NCBI GenBank assembly: GCA_039818945.1
Contig: JBCBSZ010000019.1
Coordinates: 1 to 64,000 of the forward strand
Source: JBCBSZ01 sp039818945
Lineage (GTDB): Bacteria; Actinomycetota; Acidimicrobiia; Acidimicrobiales; Poriferisodalaceae
Length of the DNA: 64,000 bases
Reading direction: 5' to 3'
A program made the translations under genes and the position numbers. This document shows, piece by piece, positions 60,039 to 64,000 of this stretch (positions are counted from its first letter, which is position 1; each line of letters starts with the position of its first letter). The notes under the pieces are model-generated. The model did not search any database. It worked only from the letters and a program-made list of their open reading frames with translations, and was not told where the DNA came from.

Positions 60039-60881
60039 GTGGACGACACCGCCGACCTGCGCCGGTGCGCCTTCGAGGCGGGCTATCGCATGTTGGGGAG
60101 CGCGACCGAGGCCGACGACATCGCCCAGGAGACGATCCTGCGGGTCAGCGAGCCGATCGAGCAGGGCCGCGTGGACAACCCGGAGGCCTTCACGACCACG
60201 GTGGCCACGAGGCTCTCGATCGATCACCTCCGCTCTGCCCGGGTGCGGCGCGAGGAGTACCGCGGGCCGTGGCTGCCGGAGCCGATCGTGCAGCGCAGCG
60301 AGGACCCGGCCGAGGTCGCCGATTCGGTCTCGTACGCCCTGCTCGTCGTGCTCGAGTCGCTGAGCCCCCTGGAGCGGGCGGCGTTCCTGCTCCGTGAGGT
60401 GTTCGCGTACGAGTACGGCGAGGTCGCGGAGGCGCTCGGTCGCACCGAGTCGGCCTGCCGACAGCTCGTCGTCCGTGCCCGCCGGCACGTCGACGACCGG
60501 CGGCCCCGCCTCCCGGTCGACCCGGACGAGCACCGGGTCCTCGTCGAGCGCTTCCTCGACGCCGCCGGCGGTGGGGACCTCCCAGGTCTGGTGGACGTGC
60601 TCGCGGAGGACGTCCGGCTCTGGAGCGACGGCGGTCCGCACCGGCAGGCGGCCCGGCATCCGATCGCGGGTCGCGACCGCGTGAGCCGGTTCGTCGCGAA
60701 CGTGCTCGGTCGGCTCCTCGACGCCTGCGCCGTCGAGCTCGTCACGATCAACGGCGAACCCGGCTTCCTCCTCGAGCACGGCGGGGGCGTTCACCTGGTC
60801 GGCACCGTCGAGGCGGTCGACGGTCGCATCACGGCCGTCCGTTGGGTCCTCAACCCCGAGAAGCTCGGCTCGGTGACCTGA
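60039..60881 (+). CDS. ECF41-family sigma factor with SnoaL-like C-terminal domain
   Basis: A 280-aa extracytoplasmic-function sigma factor. Sigma region 2 (ATEADDIAQETILRVSE) and region 4 (LSPLERAAFLLREVFAYEYGEVAEALGR, in part) are followed by a SnoaL-like regulatory domain. The ECF41 marks are there: WLPEP (78-82) in the linker, DGGPH (197-201) at the DGGGK position and NPEKL (272-276) at the NPDKL position. In this family the C-terminal domain replaces an anti-sigma factor. The GTG lies 1 nt after the CMD stop. A perfect ECF41 promoter precedes the operon. Confidence 0.93.
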   Translation: MDDTADLRRCAFEAGYRMLGSATEADDIAQETILRVSEPIEQGRVDNPEAFTTTVATRLSIDHLRSARVRREEYRGPWLPEPIVQRSEDPAEVADSVSYALLVVLESLSPLERAAFLLREVFAYEYGEVAEALGRTESACRQLVVRARRHVDDRRPRLPVDPDEHRVLVERFLDAAGGGDLPGLVDVLAEDVRLWSDGGPHRQAARHPIAGRDRVSRFVANVLGRLLDACAVELVTINGEPGFLLEHGGGVHLVGTVEAVDGRITAVRWVLNPEKLGSVT

Positions 60882-60933
60882 ACACGGCTTCAGGTCGCAA
60901 CGTGGCGGCGCCGCCACGTCGTGCGATCCTGGG

Positions 60934-61626
60934 ATGGTGCGCATCCTGGTCGTGGAGGACGAGACCACCGTGGCGACCGCCGTCGCCCGCGGCCTGCGGG
61001 CCGAGGGATTCGACGTCGACGTCGCGGACAACGGTGACGACGGCCTCTGGATGGCCCAGGAGGGCGTCTACGACGCGATCGTCCTCGACATCATGCTGCC
61101 GAAGCGCAACGGCTACCTGGTCTGTCGCGAGCTGCGCGAGGCCGACGACTGGACGCCGGTGTTGATGCTCACCGCGAAGGACGGCGAGCTCGACGAGGCC
61201 GAGGGACTCGACACCGGCGCCGACGACTACCTGACGAAGCCGTTCTCGTTCGTCGTGCTCGTCGCCCGACTCCGGGCGCTGCTGCGCCGCAGCCGTGGCC
61301 CGGCGGCGGCCTCCGGTGGGGATGAGCTCGTCGCCGGCGACCTGCGCCTCGACCCGGTGGCGCACAAGTGCACCCGCGGCGAGGCGGAGATCCCGCTCAC
61401 CGCCCGGGAGGTCGCCGTGCTCGGCTTCCTGATGCGCCGGACCGGCGCGATCGTGTCCAAGCAGGAGATCCTCGACAACGTCTGGGACCCCGGCTTCGAG
61501 GGCGACCCGAACATCGTCGAGGTCTACGTCCGTCGGCTCCGCAAGAAGATCGACGAGCCCTTCGGCGCCCGGACCATCTCGACCGTGCGCGGGGTGGGCT
61601 ACCGCGTCGACGGCGACGATGGCTGA
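60934..61626 (+). CDS. OmpR-family response regulator
   Basis: A 230-aa two-domain regulator: receiver with acidic pocket Glu8-Asp9, phospho-acceptor Asp52 (VLDIMLP), Thr80 and Lys102 (TKPF), then a winged-helix DNA-binding domain (LTAREVAVLGFLM, VEVYVRRLRKKID, VRGVGYRV). It overlaps the kinase gene by 8 bp. Regulated genes are unknown; GTG 60937 is a possible start one codon later. Confidence 0.93.
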   Translation: MVRILVVEDETTVATAVARGLRAEGFDVDVADNGDDGLWMAQEGVYDAIVLDIMLPKRNGYLVCRELREADDWTPVLMLTAKDGELDEAEGLDTGADDYLTKPFSFVVLVARLRALLRRSRGPAAASGGDELVAGDLRLDPVAHKCTRGEAEIPLTAREVAVLGFLMRRTGAIVSKQEILDNVWDPGFEGDPNIVEVYVRRLRKKIDEPFGARTISTVRGVGYRVDGDDG

Positions 61627-62977
61627 CACGTCGCGTCCCGGTCGTCGGCCCACCCGCAGCCTGCGGGTGCGGATCACCGCGATCGCGATGGTCCTCGCCG
61701 CTGCCCTGCTGGCCGCCGGTGGCCTCGCGATGATGGCCATCCAGCGCAACCAGCTCGTCGCCGCCATCGACGACGGGCTCCGCGAGGACCTGCGCGAGCT
61801 GCAGGGCGATGACCGGCGCGGGTTCGGCGGCTTCGGCGACGGCACGAGCATCCGGCGCCTGCTCGGGCCCGGCGGTGCGGACATCCAGATCATCCGCGCC
61901 GACGGCGAGCTCGTGGCGAGCGCCTCGTTGCGCGACCTCGACGCTCTGGTCGATGAGCAACCCGACGACCTCACCTTCGCGACCGTCGATCGGGGCGCCC
62001 GCCTCCGCATCGCCGCGGTGCCGATCGAGCCGGACGCGACCCTGATCGTGGCCGACGATCTCGGCGACACCGACGAGGCGTTGCGCCGCCTCGGCGCCGC
62101 GCTCTTCGTGTCGATCCCCGCGCTGGTGATCATCATGGGTGCGGCGATCTGGGTGGTGACCGGTCGGGCGCTGCGCCCGGTCGACGAGCTCCGGCGGGAG
62201 GTCGACGAGATCACCGCCGCCGACCTGCACCGCCGCGTGGCCGTCCCGGACTCCTCCGACGAGCTGGAGCAGCTCGCCACGACCATGAACGGCATGCTCG
62301 GCCGCCTCGACGAGTCGGCCCGCCGCCAGCGGCAGTTCGTCGGCGACGCCTCGCACGAGCTGCGCAGCCCCCTGGCCGGCATGCGGTCCGAGCTGGAGGT
62401 GAACCTCGCCCATCCCGAGGCCGCATCGTGGTCCGAGAGCGGGCAGCGTCTCCTCGATGAGACTGTCCGGCTGCAGTCGCTCGTCGAGCAGCTCCTCCTG
62501 CTCGCCCGCGGCGACGGCGACGGCGGCATGCGCCGCACCCTCGTCGATCTGGACGACCTGGTGCTCACGGAGGTCAACGGACTGCGCGACCGGGGCGAGA
62601 TCGCGGTGGATCTCTCCGGTGTCTCGGCCGCGCAGGTGAGTGGCGACCCGATCGGTCTCGCCCAGGTGGTCCGCAACCTCCTCGACAACGCCGGCCGGCA
62701 CGCCGACGGACGGGTCGCGGTGTCGGTCGCCGAGATCGCCGACGGGGTGGAGGTCGTGGTGCACGACGACGGGCCGGGTGTCCGACCCGAGGACGCCGAG
62801 CGGATCTTCGAGCGCTTCGCCCGCCTCGACGAGGCCCGCGCCCGCGACTCCGGCGGGGCGGGGCTCGGCCTGGCGATCAGCCGCGAGATCGTCGAGCGCC
62901 ACGGCGGCACCCTGCGCCTCGACCGAGCGGTGCGCCAGGGCGCGAGGTTCGTCGTCCGACTGCCCTCGGGCGCATGA
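61619..62977 (+). CDS. Two-component sensor histidine kinase
   Basis: A 452-aa kinase with two helices (about 18-40 and 160-180) flanking a small extracellular domain, a HAMP linker (GRALRPVDELRREVDEI), HisKA with His246 (GDASHELRSPLAGM), and HATPase with N box (QVVRNLLDNAGRHA), DDGPGV and GGAGLGLAIS. The last 20 coding bases before the stop region recur at 63301-63320. The signal is unknown. Confidence 0.92.
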   Translation: MADTSRPGRRPTRSLRVRITAIAMVLAAALLAAGGLAMMAIQRNQLVAAIDDGLREDLRELQGDDRRGFGGFGDGTSIRRLLGPGGADIQIIRADGELVASASLRDLDALVDEQPDDLTFATVDRGARLRIAAVPIEPDATLIVADDLGDTDEALRRLGAALFVSIPALVIIMGAAIWVVTGRALRPVDELRREVDEITAADLHRRVAVPDSSDELEQLATTMNGMLGRLDESARRQRQFVGDASHELRSPLAGMRSELEVNLAHPEAASWSESGQRLLDETVRLQSLVEQLLLLARGDGDGGMRRTLVDLDDLVLTEVNGLRDRGEIAVDLSGVSAAQVSGDPIGLAQVVRNLLDNAGRHADGRVAVSVAEIADGVEVVVHDDGPGVRPEDAERIFERFARLDEARARDSGGAGLGLAISREIVERHGGTLRLDRAVRQGARFVVRLPSGA

Positions 62978-63320
62978 GCGTGCAGCACATCGGCCGATCC
63001 CGGCCCCGGCGGGGTGCCGTGGCGTGCTCGGTTCCGCCTCGTAGCGACAGCGACTCGTGGGCCCGGCGCTGACGACGTCCTTGTCGCTCGGAGCGTGGGA
63101 CCGACCCCATCGGCCCGAGCAGCCGGTTGGCGCGCATGTCTCGCGACGTGATCGACCTCTCCGACCCCTCGTTCGGCACATCAACGAACGGGTTCTCGGC
63201 CATGCGGAGCGGATCAGGGATCGTCTGAGCAGGCGAGGGGCTGCAGCCGAAGAGGTGGGGCGCCACCCGGCGAAGGGTGAGGCACGGATCGAACGTCCGA
63301 AGGTTCGTCGTCCGACTGCC
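62945..63320. repeat. 20-bp direct repeat flanking about 336 bp of non-coding DNA
   Basis: The same 20 bases (AGGTTCGTCGTCCGACTGCC) occur at 62945-62964, inside the histidine-kinase 3' end, and at 63301-63320. Chance identity of this length in a window this size is unlikely even at high GC. The DNA between looks non-coding, has no good terminal inverted repeats and is somewhat less GC-rich. Confidence 0.75.
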
Positions 63321-63368
63321 GTTCGGCACTTGGAACCCCCCGGCGGGTGGGGCGTAGGTTCGAGGTTC
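62978..63368. other. 391-bp non-coding spacer with CGAAC/GTTCG dyads
   Basis: No credible gene or tRNA on either strand; long frames across it are shadows. Features seen are a hairpin CGTTCG (63170-63175)/CGAACG (63185-63190) with a 9-nt loop, CGAAC (63290-63294)/GTTCG (63303-63307) beside the second 20-bp repeat, and a -10 box near the end. A small RNA cannot be excluded. Confidence 0.6.
63355..63360 (+). promoter_or_regulatory. -10 box of the malyl-CoA-lyase-like gene
   Basis: TAGGTT followed by 8 nt and GTG 63369. Confidence 0.6.
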
Positions 63369-64000
63369 GTGCGCAGCCCCAAGGACTTCTTCCGTCCCCT
63401 CGCCGTCGGCGCCCCCGAGCCCGTCCGCGAGGTGCCCTTCCGGCCCAGTCGGATGATCCACTTCTTCCCGCCGTCGAGCGCCAAGATGGTCTCGAAGGTC
63501 CCGGAGATGGTCGGCACCGTCGATGTCCTGCTCGCCAACCTCGAGGACGGCGTGCCGGCCGACGAGAAGGAGGCCGCCCGGGCGGGCCTGCTCGAGGTCG
63601 GCCGGACCGTCGACTTCGGCGACACCCAGCTCTGGACCCGGGTGAACAGCCTCGACTCGCCGTGGGGCCTCGACGACCTCGTCGCCGCGGTGACCGAGGT
63701 CGGCGACCGGCTCGACGTCGTCATGATCCCGAAGGTCGAGGGGCCCGAGGACATCCACTACGTCGATCGCCTCCTCGCCCAGCTGGAGGCGAAGGCCGGC
63801 CTCGACCGGCCGATCCTCGTCCACGCCATCCTCGAGACCGCCCGAGGCGTGGCCAACGTCGAGGAGATCTGCCTCGCGTCCCCACGGATGCAGGGCCTCT
63901 CGCTCGGCCCCGCCGACCTCGCCGCCAACCGGCGCATGAAGACCACCCGGGTCGGCGGCGGCCACCCCGACTACCTGGTTCGCAACGATCCCGACGCGGA
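63369..64000 (+). CDS. HpcH/HpaI aldolase (CitE-like), malyl-CoA lyase type, 3'-truncated
   Basis: The first 210 residues of a protein running off the window. RPSRMIHFFPPSSAKM, LLANLEDGVPADEKEAAR (metal-binding Glu/Asp region), WTRVNSLDSPWGLDD, MIPKVEGPEDI, HAILETARGVANVEEI and SLGPADLAANRRMKTTRVGGGHPDYLV (in part) match L-malyl-CoA/beta-methylmalyl-CoA lyases more than citrate-lyase CitE. Such enzymes cleave malyl-CoA to glyoxylate and acetyl-CoA. The C-terminal lid is not visible, so the exact substrate is open. A leaderless promoter fixes the GTG start. Confidence 0.85.
   Translation, partial: MRSPKDFFRPLAVGAPEPVREVPFRPSRMIHFFPPSSAKMVSKVPEMVGTVDVLLANLEDGVPADEKEAARAGLLEVGRTVDFGDTQLWTRVNSLDSPWGLDDLVAAVTEVGDRLDVVMIPKVEGPEDIHYVDRLLAQLEAKAGLDRPILVHAILETARGVANVEEICLASPRMQGLSLGPADLAANRRMKTTRVGGGHPDYLVRNDPDA

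Noticed and set aside
63340..63380. tRNA T-loop (GGTTCGAGG)
   Set aside because: No matching acceptor stem, D-arm or anticodon arm around it; it is the promoter/spacer before GTG 63369.

Overview
The window is one continuous, very GC-rich (roughly 70%) bacterial chromosome segment with dense genes. Many genes overlap by 4 bp (GTGA or ATGA), GTG starts are common, and long false ORFs lie opposite real genes. Gene content points to the phylum Actinomycetota: DrrA-type ABC transporter, DUF501-ppx, DUF6777, an F420-type luciferase-like oxidoreductase, ECF41 and HxlR regulators. The secreted GYWLVATDGGVFAFG-type repeat protein and the form I CO dehydrogenase make class Acidimicrobiia my best guess; this is inference. 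No rRNA, tRNA, IS element, prophage or CRISPR array was seen.

Layout. (1) 1-18354, mainly + strand: a gene tail (possibly enolase), ftsB, an ABC exporter, an orphan coxS-coxM pair, phoX (minus), a membrane-anchored Hsp70-like protein, a DUF6777/Ig-repeat surface protein, a CO dehydrogenase maturation operon (coxD, coxE, split XdhC, MocA-like, coxG), then DUF501, ppx and a GNAT gene. The usual actinobacterial order eno-ftsB-DUF501-ppx is interrupted here by about 15.8 kb carrying the cox genes. (2) 18376-31434: SLC13 permease, enoyl-CoA hydratase, PD-(D/E)XK nuclease, M18 aminopeptidase, an enolase-superfamily gene, a molybdopterin oxidoreductase with an HxlR regulator, rhomboid, SCO1, CtaG, nitroreductase, AraC regulator and a VOC protein. 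(3) 31438-39175: a LysR gene divergent from coxM-coxS-coxL, an XdhC-YHS fusion, and second copies of coxD and coxE. CoxL carries the AYxCSFR signature of true aerobic (form I) CO dehydrogenase. (4) 39217-52381: esterase, a 43-aa membrane protein, phytanoyl-CoA-dioxygenase-like protein, cytochrome bd oxidase (cydAB), a GGDEF-EAL protein, a secreted repeat protein, VOC, LLM oxidoreductase, SDR, SGNH hydrolase and MFS. (5) 52417-64000: class I fumarase, Rieske oxygenase, a thioredoxin-like protein, an eIF2B-like protein, dienelactone hydrolase, DUF4332, acyl-CoA dehydrogenase, an ECF41 sigma-factor operon, a two-component system and a truncated malyl-CoA-lyase-like gene.

How it fits together. 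Three cox loci within 36 kb supply the structural subunits, cofactor sulfuration/copper maturation, cytidylyl-transferase and membrane-anchoring functions for CO oxidation. Cytochrome bd and the SCO1/CtaG oxidase-assembly genes are plausible electron outlets. Regulation is unusually readable. About fifteen genes have a TANNNT -10 box 6-9 nt before the start codon, which implies leaderless mRNAs. The ECF41 operon is preceded by a perfect TGTCACA-N16-CGTC promoter. The molybdo-oxidoreductase/HxlR operon has a perfect dyad directly before its -10.

The least explained DNA is a set of short duplications at gene ends: three 47-bp units derived from the 3' end of phoX, three 44-bp units resembling the 5' end of the DUF501 gene, and a 20-bp direct repeat of the histidine-kinase 3' end.
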